Of a stretch of DNA of 64,000 bases, positions 17,776 to 27,854 are shown piece by piece. The notes beneath the pieces were generated by a model. The model had not been told where the DNA came from. It did no database searches and was given only the letters and a program-made list of their open reading frames with translations. This DNA comes from Mycolicibacter hiberniae (GTDB taxonomy: Bacteria > Actinomycetota > Actinomycetes > Mycobacteriales > Mycobacteriaceae), in NCBI RefSeq assembly GCF_010729485.1, contig NZ_AP022609.1, positions 2,666,001 to 2,730,000 on the forward strand. The letters are read 5' to 3'. A program made the position numbers and the translations under genes. Within the stretch, counting starts at the first letter, position 1; each line of letters starts with the position of its first letter.

Positions 17776-19386
17776 GTGACCCCCGAGGACTGGATCGCCC
17801 ACGACCCCGACCCTGTGACGGCCGCGGAACTTCACACCTGCAGTGCGGAAGAGTTGGCCGCCCGGTTCGCGGCACCGCTGCGCTTCGGCACGGCGGGGCT
17901 GCGCGGGCCGGTCCGGGGCGGACCGGACGCGATGAACCTCGCCGTGGTGCTGCGCGCAAGCTGGGCGGTGGCGCAGGTTCTCTTGACGCAAGGACGCGCC
18001 GGCTCGACCGTGGTGGTCGGCGGCGACGCCCGGCACGGCTCGGCCCTGTTTTCCACCGCAACAGCCGAAGTACTTGCTGCCGCCGGCTTTTCGGCGCAAT
18101 TGATGCCAGGACCATGCCCGACGCCGGTGGTGGCGTACGCGGTACGCCACAGCGATGCCGCAGCAGGGATCCAGATCACCGCATCGCACAACCCGGCCAC
18201 CGACAACGGCTACAAAGTGTTCTTCGACGGCGGCATTCAGATCGTCTCGCCGGCCGACACCGCAATCGAGACCGCGATGGCCCAGGCTCCCCCCGCAGAT
18301 GCGATCCCCCGGTGCCCCGTAACACCGGCCGGCGACGAGCTGATCGCCCGCTACATCGAGCGGGCCGCCACGGTGCGCCGGCACCGCGGCGGGGTTCGCG
18401 TCGCGCTGACACCGCTGCACGGCGTGGGCGGCGCATTCGCCCTCCGCGCCCTGCGGGCCGCCGGGTTCACCGACGTCCACGTCGTGGAGTCCCAATTCGA
18501 TCCCGATCCGGACTTCCCCACCGTCGCGTTCCCCAACCCCGAAGAACCCGGCGCCACCGATGCGTTACTGGCGCTGGCCGGCGAGGTCGACGCCGACATC
18601 GCAATCGCCCTGGACCCCGACGCCGACCGCTGCGCCATCGGCGTCGGCAGCCCGGGCGGCTGGCGAATGCTGACCGGCAACGAGACCGGTTGGCTCTTGG
18701 GCGACTACCTGCTGTCGCAGCTTCCTCCGGATCGGGAAGCCGCAGCGGTGGTGGCCAGCAGCGTGGTGTCGTCGCGGATGCTGGCCCACATCGCTGCGAG
18801 CTACGGCGCGCATCATGTGCAGACGCTGACCGGGTTCAAGTGGCTGGCCCGCGCCGATGACGGTCTTCCCGGCGCCACGCTGGTCTACGCCTACGAGGAG
18901 GCGATCGGCTACTGCGTGGACCCGGACGCGGTGCGCGACAAGGACGGCATCAGTGCCGCGGTCCTGGCGTGCGACCTGGTGTCGGCACTGCGAGACCGGG
19001 GCAGCTCGATTCCCGAAGCGCTCGACGAGTTGGCCTGCTGCCACGGTGTGCATGTCACCGACGCAGTGACGCGCCGAGTCGACAGTCCCGCCGCGGCAGC
19101 TGCGGTGATGGCCCGGCTACGCGCCGATCCACCGGGAACGCTGGCCGGATTCACCGTCGCCGCAACCGATCTGCTGCACCGGCGCGGACCGAACACCGAT
19201 GCGCTGGAGTTCACCGGGGAGCGTGACGGCACTTCGGTACGGGTGGTGGTGCGGCCGTCGGGAACCGAGCCGAAGCTCAAGTGTTACCTCGAGGTCACGC
19301 GCCCACCGTCGGATGACCTCGCCGGCGACCGCGCCGAGGCGCAGCGGGTGTGTGCGGCCGTCGCCGATGCGGCCCGTTCCTGGTAG
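17776..19386 (+). CDS. pmmB: Phosphomannomutase PmmB
   Basis: A 536-residue member of the alpha-D-phosphohexomutase superfamily, interconverting hexose 6-phosphate and hexose 1-phosphate (mannose and possibly glucose or pentose forms). The phosphoserine loop TASHNP is at residues 135-140. The Mg-binding DPDADR lies near residue 280, the sugar-specificity loop is YEEAIGYC, and the phosphate-binding RPSGTEPKLK is near the C-terminus. It supplies sugar phosphates for GDP-mannose and cell-wall glycans. The GTG start is preceded by CGACAG and gives the usual N-terminus; it is divergent from the GT39 pair and convergent with upp, as in Rv3308-Rv3309c. Confidence 0.93.
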   Translation: MTPEDWIAHDPDPVTAAELHTCSAEELAARFAAPLRFGTAGLRGPVRGGPDAMNLAVVLRASWAVAQVLLTQGRAGSTVVVGGDARHGSALFSTATAEVLAAAGFSAQLMPGPCPTPVVAYAVRHSDAAAGIQITASHNPATDNGYKVFFDGGIQIVSPADTAIETAMAQAPPADAIPRCPVTPAGDELIARYIERAATVRRHRGGVRVALTPLHGVGGAFALRALRAAGFTDVHVVESQFDPDPDFPTVAFPNPEEPGATDALLALAGEVDADIAIALDPDADRCAIGVGSPGGWRMLTGNETGWLLGDYLLSQLPPDREAAAVVASSVVSSRMLAHIAASYGAHHVQTLTGFKWLARADDGLPGATLVYAYEEAIGYCVDPDAVRDKDGISAAVLACDLVSALRDRGSSIPEALDELACCHGVHVTDAVTRRVDSPAAAAAVMARLRADPPGTLAGFTVAATDLLHRRGPNTDALEFTGERDGTSVRVVVRPSGTEPKLKCYLEVTRPPSDDLAGDRAEAQRVCAAVADAARSW

Positions 19387-19465
19387 CGCGCGTTGGGCCC
19401 ATTCGTCACCAGCCGCCACACCCGCCTCAACTGCCACCAGCCCGACGGGATGTGATGTCTGCCCG

Positions 19466-19533
19466 CCTTTGAGCGACAACGGATGTCGGGAAGGCTGAAT
19501 CCACCAAACGCACGAACACTTGTCGCTCAAAGG
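19466..19533. terminator. Inverted repeat between convergent pmmB and upp
   Basis: CCTTTGAGCGACAA (19466-19479) and TTGTCGCTCAAAGG (19520-19533) are perfect reverse complements with a 40-bp loop. Lying between two convergent genes it may act as a bidirectional terminator, though it has no U-run and the loop is long. It could also be a small dispersed repeat. Confidence 0.5.
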
Positions 19534-19585
19534 TGGACAACAACCACCTACCTGCTCGCCGGTTGCCGGTGTGACGGTAGGGATC

Positions 19586-20218
19586 TCACCGGGGCCCGAA
19601 CTGGCGGTCGCCGGCATCGCCCAGGCCCGGGACGATATAAGCGTTCTCGTTCAGGCCGTCGTCAATGGCCGCGGTGATCAGCCGCGCCGCCGGTGCCGCT
19701 TGGGTCAGTGCCGCAACACCCTGCGGTGCGGCCACCACGCAGACCACGGTGATCTCGGTGGCGCCGCGGTCGGCCAGCAGCCCCAGCGTGTGCACCAGCG
19801 AGCCGCCCGTGGCCAGCATGGGATCGAGGACCATGACCGGTGTGGCACTCAGATCGCTTGGCAGCGATGCCAGATACGGCACCGGGAGGTGGGAGTCCTC
19901 GTCGCGCGCCACTCCGACGAAACCGATGTCGGCTTCGGGGATCAGCGCGTGCGCCGCCTCCACCATGCCCAGCCCGGCACGCAGCACCGGCACCAGCAGC
20001 GGCGGCCGGGCCAGCCGCGCTCCCACGGTCTCGGTCAGCGGAGTGCGCACTGCGACGTCCGCGCGCACCATGTCGCGGGTGGCCTCGTAGACCAGCATCC
20101 AGGTCAGTTCACGCAGCGCGCAACGGAACGTCGCGTTGTCGCTGCCCTCGTCGCGCAGCGTGGTCAGTCGCGCCGCCGCCAACGGGTGTTCGACCACACA
20201 GATATTCACGCCTGGCAC
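19586..20218 (-). CDS. upp: Uracil phosphoribosyltransferase
   Basis: A 210-residue type I phosphoribosyltransferase that makes UMP from uracil and PRPP in pyrimidine salvage. The PRPP-binding loop [13 protein letters not shown] is intact, and the C-terminal uracil-binding block [20 protein letters not shown] is characteristic of Upp. [10 protein letters not shown] near residue 78 is the other conserved segment. The start shown is a GTG giving [18 protein letters not shown]; a second GTG three codons later would serve equally. It is 7 bp downstream of the stop of the frameshifted PE-PPE gene on the same strand. Confidence 0.95.
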   Translation of the reverse strand: MPGVNICVVEHPLAAARLTTLRDEGSDNATFRCALRELTWMLVYEATRDMVRADVAVRTPLTETVGARLARPPLLVPVLRAGLGMVEAAHALIPEADIGFVGVARDEDSHLPVPYLASLPSDLSATPVMVLDPMLATGGSLVHTLGLLADRGATEITVVCVVAAPQGVAALTQAAPAARLITAAIDDGLNENAYIVPGLGDAGDRQFGPR

Positions 20219-20225
20219 CCTACTG

Positions 20226-21600
20226 TCATGCGCCCAGAAGGTTGAGGATCTCGAAGGCCACCGCGCCGATCTCCAGCATCGGTGCCAGCGAGATCAACGG
20301 CTCGCCGTTGAAGACCGCATCCGGGCCCAGCCAGTCGGCGACGTTCAGCGACACAGACAACTCGCGCCATGCATCGAGCAGGTAGGCGTCCACCTCGTTG
20401 GTGAGGTAGTACCCGGTCAGCAGCGCATCCACGACGGAGTCCGGCAGCGGGGAGTGACCGGCGAACCCCAGCAGGTCGTTGATCGGGTCGACGACACTGT
20501 GCACGGCGGCGTACTGCAGGCCGGCCAGCATCTGCAGCGGGTCCATCCGCATCACAAGTCCGGCCACATCGGAGCCGTCGGCCAGCTGTCCGCCGGCCGT
20601 GACGGCCCAGGGCCCCACGGCATCGGTTCCGTTGACGCCGACGAACGGGTTGCCGGGATTGCCGTAGCCCCAGTCGATGACCAGCTTCAGCATCGGCGCC
20701 AGCGCATCGCCGATGACCTTGCCGGCATCACCGAGCTGGTAGATCGGCCACAGGATCGGCAACTGCTGGGGGATCACGTAGAAGTCCGTGTCGCCGACCC
20801 TGCCGAGGTCGATGGTGTCGGCCAGGTCGAAGTCGAGGTAGGAGAAATGCACCGTGGCGGTGCCGATCAACGCATTGGCCATGGCCAGCAGGTTGGTGGG
20901 ATCTTGCGGGAAGTTGGCCAGTCCGTCGTACTGTCCGGTATAGATGTCGGTGTCGAATCCGCTGGTCGGGGTGGGTCCGATACTCAGCGGGATACCCAGA
21001 AACGGCAGCCGCACCGGCTGGTCGCCCAGCACCGGATACGCCGGGAAGCGGGTCAGGACGCCGCCGAGTGGATTGTTGGGATTTCCGATCAGCACGAAGT
21101 GCAGGTTGGCCGGGGCAACACCGGGTCCTGTCGCGAGCAGGTTGATCATCTCCTGGGTGGAGACGGTGGCGCTCTGCGAGTAGCCGAACACCGTGACAGA
21201 AGAACCGTCGCTCAGCTGCGGCTCGAGAGCAGCGTGCAGGAGCTCGACGCCGCGTGCCACCGAGTCCGCGAAGGTCAGGTAGGGGTTCGGCGGCGGCAGG
21301 CACACCAGCGGACAGATGCTCGGGGGTGACCAGACCGTCGAAGTGGTAGTCGGGAAACGTCGGCTGCCCGGCGAACCACGGCGAATCCGGCTGCAGGAAA
21401 AGGGCTTTGACCGCTTCCATATAGCCCCCGACGGTCGGGTCGGGAATGCTGGTGGGCCCCATGATCCAGCCCTCGCCGGCCAGCAGCGTGAGATCGTGCC
21501 GATGCGGTGGGGCGGAGCCCACCGCGCCCAGCCCGCAGGCGGCGCCCAGCACGGCCGCCGTGAGCAGGATCGCTCCCGGCGGCCGCCGGTGCGGCGTCAC
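20226..21600 (-). pseudogene. PE-PPE-domain hydrolase, frameshifted (second tandem copy)
   Basis: The N-terminal piece starts at a GTG (21600) that overlaps the stop of the upstream paralogue as GTGA. It encodes a signal peptide (AILLTAAVLGAACGLGAVGSA), then LLAGEGWIMGPTSIPDPTVGGYM and FPDYHFDGLVTP. The rest of the domain (PLVCLPPPNPYLTFADSVARG, the nucleophile motif VFGYSQSA, then the C-terminal DPLQMLAGLQYA region) continues in another frame. The shift falls at a five-base homopolymer at 21322-21326 (GGGGG on the plus strand). Removing one base joins the frames and yields a protein of about 457 residues closely resembling the upstream copy. PE-PPE domains are serine alpha/beta hydrolases (esterase-like). 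This is either a real pseudogene or phase-variable tract, or an assembly error. Confidence 0.8.
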
Positions 21601-23015
21601 AGCGAGATGTCGAGAAGGTTGAGCAGGCTGAAGCCCACTCCGACCAGGTCCAGCAGCGGCTGGGCGGAGATCAGCGGCGCCCCGTTGAAGATGGCGTCGG
21701 GGCCCAGCACGTCCAGCAGGTTCCATTCGCTGGCCAGGTTGTGCCACCCGGTCAGCAACGCCTGGTCCAGCTCGATCGTGAGGTTGTAGCCGGCCAGCAG
21801 CGTGTCAATGTGCGAATCCGGCAGCGGGCCCACACCGGCGAGCTCCCCCAGGTAGTTGCCGATACTGATCAGGCTCTGCGCACCGGCGTACTGCAGGCCG
21901 GCCAACATCTGCAGCGGGTCCATCCGCAACATGAAGCCGAGTGAGCCGGTGTCCTCGGACAGCTGACCGGTTGCGGTGACCGCCCAAGCTCCGGCCGCTC
22001 CGATCGGGTCCAGGCCGTTCACGGTGATGCCGGCGTCCGGGGCCCCGGGGTTGCCGTAGGACCAGTCGATGACGGTCTTCAGTATCGGCGCCAGCGCGTC
22101 GCCGACCAGCTTGCCGACGTCACCGAGGCCGTAGAGCGGTCCGAGGATGGGCAGCTGCTCGGGCAGCATGAAGTAGTTGGTGTTGCCGATCGAGCCAAGG
22201 TCGATGGCGTTGGCCAGGTTCTCGTCGAAGTAGGCGTTGTGCACCGCCGGGATGCCCACCAGTGCGTTGATGACGGCCAGCAGGTTCAGCGGGTTCTGCG
22301 GGAAGACGGCCCAGCCGTCGTATTCGGTGCTGTAGACGTCCGTCGCGAACGGAACCGTCGGGGTGGAGTCGATGCCCACCGGGATGCCCAGGAACGGAAT
22401 GTGCTGCATGTTCCCGTCGAACCCGTCCGGGAAGGACAGGCGGGTCAACATGCCGCCGATCGGGTTGTTCGGGGCCCCGATCAGCACGAAGTTCAGGTTC
22501 TCCGGGTCATATTCACCACCGGGCGCCTCAGCGATCAGGTTGTGCATCGCCAGAGTGGCGACCACCGAACTCTGCGAGAAGCCGAACACGGTGACGTTGT
22601 CACCGGCCTCCAGCTGCGGGCGGATCGCGTCTTCGAGGTTGGCCACACCGTGCGCCAGCGAATCCGCGAAGTTCAACCGCGGGACCGGCAACGGCTGGCA
22701 GACGATCGGGCAGAACTGCTCCGGGGTGATCAGGCCATTCAGCGTGTAATCCGGGTAGGTGGCCTGTCCGGCGAACCACGGCGTCGCGGGCTGCAGGAAG
22801 TAGTCCCGCACCAGGTCCATGTAGTTGCCGATCGTCGGGTCGGCCTGACCCGTGCCGGTCATGATCCAGCCCTGCCCGGCCAGCAGCGCGACGTCGGCGA
22901 ACATCCTTTCCAACCGAGAGGCCGCCGTCGGCGCCAGCAGGGACGCCATCCCCAGGAAGACGGCGCACACCGCGGCCACCATCGCCCCCAGGGGCTGAAC
23001 GCGCTTTCCGGTCAC
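21597..23015 (-). CDS. PE-PPE-domain alpha/beta hydrolase, exported
   Basis: A 472-residue protein with an N-terminal signal/anchor (VAAVCAVFLGMASLLAPTAA) followed by the PE-PPE domain: LLAGQGWIMTGTGQADPTIGNYM, PWFAGQATYPDYTLNGLITPEQF, and the nucleophile elbow VFGFSQSSVV. The fold is a serine esterase/lipase type; in mycobacteria such domains may act on mycolate or acyl esters, but the substrate here is unknown. No PE or PPE leader is attached. The GTG start at 23015 is chosen over an ATG 14 codons upstream because GGGAGG lies 6-7 bases before the GTG. The downstream frameshifted paralogue is translationally coupled (GTGA). The pair occupies the place of sapM in M. tuberculosis. Confidence 0.85.
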   Translation of the reverse strand: MTGKRVQPLGAMVAAVCAVFLGMASLLAPTAASRLERMFADVALLAGQGWIMTGTGQADPTIGNYMDLVRDYFLQPATPWFAGQATYPDYTLNGLITPEQFCPIVCQPLPVPRLNFADSLAHGVANLEDAIRPQLEAGDNVTVFGFSQSSVVATLAMHNLIAEAPGGEYDPENLNFVLIGAPNNPIGGMLTRLSFPDGFDGNMQHIPFLGIPVGIDSTPTVPFATDVYSTEYDGWAVFPQNPLNLLAVINALVGIPAVHNAYFDENLANAIDLGSIGNTNYFMLPEQLPILGPLYGLGDVGKLVGDALAPILKTVIDWSYGNPGAPDAGITVNGLDPIGAAGAWAVTATGQLSEDTGSLGFMLRMDPLQMLAGLQYAGAQSLISIGNYLGELAGVGPLPDSHIDTLLAGYNLTIELDQALLTGWHNLASEWNLLDVLGPDAIFNGAPLISAQPLLDLVGVGFSLLNLLDISL

Positions 23016-23361
23016 TGCAGGCCTCCCTGATTGCTTTGAATATGCACCGATGATCATTTGTTTCCACCAGCGATGAACACATTAATCTATTAGGTGAAAT
23101 TCAGTTTAGCCCTCCGACGCGAAAAGCAGCGGCAGAAATCGGCGACGTCGTCGGGTTGTTTGCTGCGTCGCGCCGCGCTGCGCCTGCCACCGGACGCGGC
23201 GTCGCCCCCGAGACCCGGCGGGGCGCCCCGCCGTTCGATCGCTCTCCGGGTTCGCTGCGCCACCCGGCAGCACCGCATTGCGCGTTTTTCCCCGGAGGCG
23301 GGCCCTCCGCCCGCCAATCCCGGCTCCAGGCGCCCGACCATGCATCGTTATTCTGTGCGCC
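23016..23361. other. 346-bp divergent intergenic region
   Basis: This region separates the divergent PE-PPE gene and the Rv3311-like gene. The first 90 bp are AT-richer (TTAATCTATTAGGTGAAATT) and probably hold the promoters. The remainder is GC-rich with no signal I can define; no RNA gene or transposon end is apparent. Confidence 0.4.
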
Positions 23362-24633
23362 ATGGCAGCTGACCTCGTTCCGATCCGCCTGGCGGTGACC
23401 GCTGGTGACCGCTACACCCTGTGGGCGCCGAGCTGGCGCGACTCCGGCGACGAGTGGCAGGCCTTCCTGGGCAAGGGCGAAAACCTGTACTGCTTCGCCA
23501 CGGTGGCCGACCTGGCGGCGTTCGTCCGGATCAACGCCAACAACGACCTCTACGACCACCCCAGCTGGCCGCAGCTTGTCCGGGCCAACGCCCACAAACT
23601 CGACCCGGGCCCCGACCAGCAGTACGACCTGATCGCGGTCGAGGAGCTGCTGACCCAGAAGCCGACCGAGCAGTCCGTTGAGGAATTGGCCGGCGCGCTG
23701 GAGATCGTCTCGGCAATCGGGTCGGTGTGCGACCTGCCGGCGGTGACGAAGTTCTTCAACGGCAACCCGAACCTGGGCTGGCTGGCCGGCGGTGTCGACA
23801 ACTTCACCGGCCGGGCCGGCCGCAAGCGCTGGGCGCTGATCGCCGAAGTCATCGGCCGCAACTGGGGCAATGTTCTGGCTGCCGTCGAAGAGATCATCAC
23901 GACGCCCGACGTCGACGCCGCCGCGGCGTCGCGGGCGGCTGAGGAGCTGGCCGCCGAGGCACCCGCCGAGCCGGAGCCGGTCGTCGAGGAGACCGAGGCC
24001 CAGGACGGCGAGGACCGCGATGACGACGAAACGGCCGCCGGCAGCAGCGAGCGCGCCTCCGGCGACCGGGTGGTGCTCGGCGGCGACGAGGACTTCTGGA
24101 CCAAGGTCGGGATCGACCCCATTCGGGTCATCACCGACAACGGGACGTTCTTCACCCTGCGCTGCTACCTCCGGGACCAGCCGGTCTTCCTGGGCCGCAA
24201 CGGCCGGATCAGCGTCTTCGGTTCCGAGCGCGCCCTGGCCCGCTATCTGGCCGACGAACACGACCATGACCTGTCGGATCTGAGTACCTACGACGACATC
24301 CGGACCGCGGCCAACGACGGCTCGCTGTCGATCGACATCACCGACGACAACGTCTACGTCCTGTCCGGGATCTCCGACGACATCACCGACGGGCCGGACG
24401 CGCTGGACCGCGAGCAACTCGATTTGGCCGTCGAGTTTCTGCAGGATGTGGGCACCTACGCCGAGGACGGTGTGGTCGCCGAAACCCTCAAACCGGATCG
24501 TTCGCTGGGCCGGATGGTCAGCTACGTGCTCGACCGGGAATCGGTCAACGAGCCGCAACGCCCGTTCGCTCCCGCCGTGAAGGAATGGGAACAGCTCGAA
24601 GCGTTCGTGCAGTCGCGCCTGCGCCGCGAATAG
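23362..24633 (+). CDS. Conserved mycobacterial protein, Rv3311-like
   Basis: A 423-residue, acidic, soluble protein of unknown function. It begins MAADLVPIRLAVTAGDRYTLWAPSWRD; the ATG at 23362 is chosen because the upstream extension is Pro/Arg-rich. Two repeated modules can be seen. Both begin with a beta-rich segment ending in a fluorescence-like FLG(K/R) turn followed by a segment containing DLAAFV / ALARYLADE: residues 10-75 (AFLGKGENLYCFATVADLAAFV) and about 255-310 (VFLGRNGRISVFGSERALARYL). An Ala/Glu/Asp linker (about residues 190-240) separates them. No catalytic motif is recognised and no signal peptide is present. The position between upp/sapM and add matches Rv3311. Confidence 0.8.
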   Translation: MAADLVPIRLAVTAGDRYTLWAPSWRDSGDEWQAFLGKGENLYCFATVADLAAFVRINANNDLYDHPSWPQLVRANAHKLDPGPDQQYDLIAVEELLTQKPTEQSVEELAGALEIVSAIGSVCDLPAVTKFFNGNPNLGWLAGGVDNFTGRAGRKRWALIAEVIGRNWGNVLAAVEEIITTPDVDAAAASRAAEELAAEAPAEPEPVVEETEAQDGEDRDDDETAAGSSERASGDRVVLGGDEDFWTKVGIDPIRVITDNGTFFTLRCYLRDQPVFLGRNGRISVFGSERALARYLADEHDHDLSDLSTYDDIRTAANDGSLSIDITDDNVYVLSGISDDITDGPDALDREQLDLAVEFLQDVGTYAEDGVVAETLKPDRSLGRMVSYVLDRESVNEPQRPFAPAVKEWEQLEAFVQSRLRRE

Positions 24634-24750
24634 CGCTTTGCCGCCCGGTGCCGTCCCCCACCAGGTGGGCGGCCGGAACGCTGGCGAGGGACGCCATGCG
24701 ACGTGCCGCGGAAATTCACCGCAATTGCGGCAGTTATTTGCTCCATTTCG

Positions 24751-24780
24751 TTGCCGAGATGTCAGATTCGCGACTAACAT
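24751..24780 (+). promoter_or_regulatory. Possible SigA-type promoter of the LGFP lipoprotein
   Basis: TTGCCG (24751-24756), an 18-bp spacer and TAACAT (24775-24780, TAnnnT) precede the lipoprotein ATG by about 70 bp. This is a motif match only. Confidence 0.4.
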
Positions 24781-24847
24781 CTGGCCCGGTAACTAATGGG
24801 CCGCGCCGTGCGGTTAGCGGGGGCCTTCCAATTCGAAAGGACTACAC

Positions 24848-25414
24848 ATGCGCAAGGCGACACAGCGGGCCGCAGCAGTATCCGCAGCAGTATTGGGGGT
24901 CGCGCTGATCGGCACGGGGTGCAACAGCACCACCAAGGACAAGACCAACGGCGCCCTGAGCTCGGCCAGCTCGATCGCGTCTTCGGCCAGCTCGGTGATC
25001 TCCTCGGCGGTCAGCACGCCGGAAGAGGAGAGCGCCGCACCCAGCTCGACGGTCATCGCCGGTGCCGACGGCAAGGAGTACACCGTCGCCGGTCCGATCC
25101 TGGCCAAGTGGGACTCCCTGGACGCGGCCGCCAAGGAGGCCCTGGGAGCACCCACCGGCGCCGAGCAGAAGAACCCGGACGGCGGCGTCTACCAGCAGTT
25201 CGACGGCGGAGTGATCGTTCACACCACCCGCGCCTATGTGGTGTGGGGCAAGATCCGCGACAAGTGGAACGAGTTGGGCGGCTCGCAGGGCAAGCTCGGC
25301 TACCCGACCAGCGATGAGACCACCACCGCGGACGGGTCCAAGCAGACCACCTTCGAGCACGGCATCGTCACCTGGAAGGAAGGCGACCCCGAGGCCACCG
25401 TCACCGAGCACTGA
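24848..25414 (+). CDS. LGFP-repeat lipoprotein
   Basis: A 188-residue lipoprotein. The signal peptide ends in the lipobox LIGTGC with lipidated Cys25. A Ser/Ala-rich linker (residues 38-65) leads to a globular part with two LGFP-type repeats: LGAPTGAEQKNPDGGVYQQF and LGYPTSDETTTADGSKQTTF, each with the G(A/Y)PT turn and a following F. LGFP repeats are common in actinobacterial wall-associated proteins and are thought to help anchor them to cell-wall polymers. No catalytic domain is attached. GAAAGGA eight bases before the ATG is a good ribosome site. The gene converges on add across a hairpin terminator. Confidence 0.85.
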   Translation: MRKATQRAAAVSAAVLGVALIGTGCNSTTKDKTNGALSSASSIASSASSVISSAVSTPEEESAAPSSTVIAGADGKEYTVAGPILAKWDSLDAAAKEALGAPTGAEQKNPDGGVYQQFDGGVIVHTTRAYVVWGKIRDKWNELGGSQGKLGYPTSDETTTADGSKQTTFEHGIVTWKEGDPEATVTEH

Positions 25415-25422
25415 TCCGCTAA

Positions 25423-25463
25423 CCGAAGGCCGGGTGATCGCACCGCGGTTGCCCGGCCTTCGG
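25423..25463. terminator. Bidirectional hairpin terminator between lipoprotein and add
   Basis: CCGAAGGCCGGG (25423-25434) pairs perfectly with CCCGGCCTTCGG (25452-25463), leaving a 17-base loop. It sits 9 bp after the lipoprotein stop and 9 bp before the end of the convergent add gene. Confidence 0.8.
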
Positions 25464-25471
25464 CGTTCGCG

Positions 25472-26560
25472 TCAGCCGATCAGGGCGGCGTATCGCGGTT
25501 TGATCACCTCTTCGATGATCTGCACCCGCTGATCGAACGGGATGAACGCCGACTTCATCGCGTTGACGGTGAACCGCTGCAGATCAGCCCAGCCATAGCC
25601 GAACGTCTCGGCCAGCACCAGCATCTCCTTGCTCATGGTGGTATCGCTCATCAGTCGGTTGTCGGTGTTGACCGTGACCCGCAGCCGGGCACGGGCCAAC
25701 AGGTCGAACGGGTGCTCGGCGATGCTGTCGACCGCTCCGGTCTGCACGTTGGAACTCGGGCACAACTCCAGCGGGATCCGCTTGTCCCGCAGGATCGCCG
25801 CCAGCCGACCCAGGTGCAGGGTGCCGTCGGGGCCGACGGTGATGTCGTCGGTGATCCGCACCCCGTGGCCCAGCCGGTCGGCGCCGCAGAACGCGATCGC
25901 CTCGTGGATGGAGGGCAGCCCGAACGCCTCGCCGGCGTGAATGGTGAAGCGGGCGTTGTGATCACGCATGTACTCGAAAGCGTCCAGGTGCCGGCTGGGC
26001 GGATAGCCGGCCTCGGCCCCGGCGATGTCGAATCCGACCACCCCTTTGTCGCGGAACCGGATGGCCAGCTCGGCGATCTCCCGCGACAGTGCGGCGTGGC
26101 GCATCGCGGTGACCAGGCAGCGCACCGTGATCGGCCGGCCGGCCGCCGCGGCCTCGCGCTCGCCGTCGGCGAAACCGGCCAGCACCGCATCGGTCACCTC
26201 GTCGAAGGACAGTCCCCCCTCGATGTGCAACTCCGGGGCGAAGCGCACCTCGGCGTAGACGACGGCGTCGGCGGCCAGATCCACCACACACTCGGCGGCC
26301 ACGCGATGCAGCGCCTCGGGGGTCTGCATCACTGCGACGGTGTGGCTGAACGGCTCCAGATAGCGCTCCAGCGAACCGCTGTGCGAGCGGGTCCGGAACC
26401 AGGTCGCCAACTCGTCGGGGTCGGTCGCGGGAAGGTCGTCGTAGCCGACCTGCCCGGCGATGTCGACGACTGTGGCGGGCCGCAACCCGCCGTCCAGATG
26501 GTCGTGCAGTAGCGCCTTGGGAGCTGCCCGGATGGTCTCCAGGCTCACCGGTGTGCTCAT
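25472..26560 (-). CDS. add: Adenosine deaminase
   Basis: A 362-residue zinc deaminase converting (deoxy)adenosine to (deoxy)inosine, which deoD can then phosphorolyse. Metal and catalytic motifs are all present: LLHDHLDGG at residues 17-25, FTIHAGE (zinc ligand and catalytic Glu), DRLGHGVRI and the C-terminal VNTDNRLM. The start is the ATG giving [15 protein letters not shown]. It is the last gene of a cdd-deoA-add cluster: its ATG is 7 bp after the deoA stop, as in Rv3313c-Rv3315c. Confidence 0.96.
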   Translation of the reverse strand: MSTPVSLETIRAAPKALLHDHLDGGLRPATVVDIAGQVGYDDLPATDPDELATWFRTRSHSGSLERYLEPFSHTVAVMQTPEALHRVAAECVVDLAADAVVYAEVRFAPELHIEGGLSFDEVTDAVLAGFADGEREAAAAGRPITVRCLVTAMRHAALSREIAELAIRFRDKGVVGFDIAGAEAGYPPSRHLDAFEYMRDHNARFTIHAGEAFGLPSIHEAIAFCGADRLGHGVRITDDITVGPDGTLHLGRLAAILRDKRIPLELCPSSNVQTGAVDSIAEHPFDLLARARLRVTVNTDNRLMSDTTMSKEMLVLAETFGYGWADLQRFTVNAMKSAFIPFDQRVQIIEEVIKPRYAALIG

Positions 26561-26567
26561 GGGTTCA

Positions 26568-27854
26568 TCATGGGCTGGTCTCGATGATCAGCGGGCGCGG
26601 GAGCGGCGGTGTGTCGCCGATGGCGAATCCGCCGTCGAGCGCAGCCAGCGCGGCACCGGTTCGCTCGGGGGTATCGGTGTAGAGGGTGAAGAGCGTCTGG
26701 CCGGCCGCCACCGGTTCGCCCGGCCGGCGGTGGATGCGGACCCCCGCCCCGTGCTGCACCCGCTCCCCCGGCCTGGACCGGCCCGCGCCCAGGCGCCAGG
26801 CCGCCTGGGCTACCGCCATGGCATCGATATCGCCCATGAATCCGCCCCGGTCGGCGGTCACGGTCTCGGTGCACGACCCCAGCGGCAGCGGCTGGCTCAG
26901 ATCCCCGCCCTGAGCCCGCACCATCGCGGTGAATCGGTCCATCGCGGTCCCGTCGCGCAGCGCCTGCGTGGGGTCGGCGTCATCGATTCCGGTCAGCGCC
27001 AGCATCTCGTGGGCCAACCGCACCGTCAGCGCCACCACGTCGGGCGGGCCGCCGCCGGCCAGCACCTCCAGGGCCTCGGCCACCTCGATCGCGTTGCCGA
27101 CCGTGCACCCCAGCGGCACCCCCATGTCGGTGATCAGGGCTCGGGTGGCGACGCCCTGCGCGGTGCCCAGCGCCACCATCCGCCGGGCCAGCTCCCGCGC
27201 GTCGTCGAGGCCCTTCATGAACGCCCCCGAACCGACTTTGACGTCGAGGACCAGCGCGTCCGTCCCCTCGGCGAGCTTCTTGCTCATCACCGAGGCGGCG
27301 ACCAACGGCAGTGATTCGACGGTGCCGGTGATGTCGCGCAGCGCATAGAGCTTGACGTCGGCGGGGGCCAGCTGACCGGCGGAGAAGATCGCCGCGCCGA
27401 TCTCGGACAGTTGGTCGCGAACCCGGGTGCCCGACAGCGCGGCGCTGAACCCGGCGATGGACTCCATCTTGTCCAGGGTTCCGCCGGTGTGACCCAGCCC
27501 ACGGCCCGAGGCGCTCGGCACGGCCGCACCGCAGGCGGCGACGGCGGCGATCAGCGGCAGGGTGATCTTGTCGCCGACCCCGCCGGTCGAATGCTTGCCG
27601 ACGGTGGGACGTGGGACGGCGGAGAAGTCCAGTCGCTCGCCGGAGGCCAGCACCGCCTGGGTCCACCGGGCGTTCTCGTGCTCGTCCATCCCGCGCAGAT
27701 AGATCGCCATCAGCAACGCCGACATCTGCTCTTCGGCGACCACCCCGGAGGTGTAGCCGGAGATCAGCCAGTCGATCCCGGCGTCGGGCAGCCGATGACC
27801 GTCACGCTTGCAGGCGATCAGCGTCGGGGCGTCGAAGGGCGCTGCGATGCTCAT
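26568..27854 (-). CDS. deoA: Thymidine phosphorylase
   Basis: A 428-residue pyrimidine nucleoside phosphorylase, splitting thymidine/deoxyuridine with phosphate into base and deoxyribose 1-phosphate. The phosphate-binding [15 protein letters not shown] and the glycine-rich [14 protein letters not shown] are diagnostic. [12 protein letters not shown] and the C-terminal [20 protein letters not shown] (hybrid-motif domain) complete the family pattern. The start ATG ([19 protein letters not shown]) overlaps the cdd stop by 4 bp (ATGA), indicating translational coupling within the nucleoside-salvage operon. Confidence 0.95.
   Translation of the reverse strand: MSIAAPFDAPTLIACKRDGHRLPDAGIDWLISGYTSGVVAEEQMSALLMAIYLRGMDEHENARWTQAVLASGERLDFSAVPRPTVGKHSTGGVGDKITLPLIAAVAACGAAVPSASGRGLGHTGGTLDKMESIAGFSAALSGTRVRDQLSEIGAAIFSAGQLAPADVKLYALRDITGTVESLPLVAASVMSKKLAEGTDALVLDVKVGSGAFMKGLDDARELARRMVALGTAQGVATRALITDMGVPLGCTVGNAIEVAEALEVLAGGGPPDVVALTVRLAHEMLALTGIDDADPTQALRDGTAMDRFTAMVRAQGGDLSQPLPLGSCTETVTADRGGFMGDIDAMAVAQAAWRLGAGRSRPGERVQHGAGVRIHRRPGEPVAAGQTLFTLYTDTPERTGAALAALDGGFAIGDTPPLPRPLIIETSP

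Noticed and set aside
21316-21332. Programmed ribosomal frameshift in the PE-PPE gene
   Set aside because: No slippery heptamer or following hairpin is evident, and the intact tandem copy has no shift. A mutation or a tract-length error is simpler.
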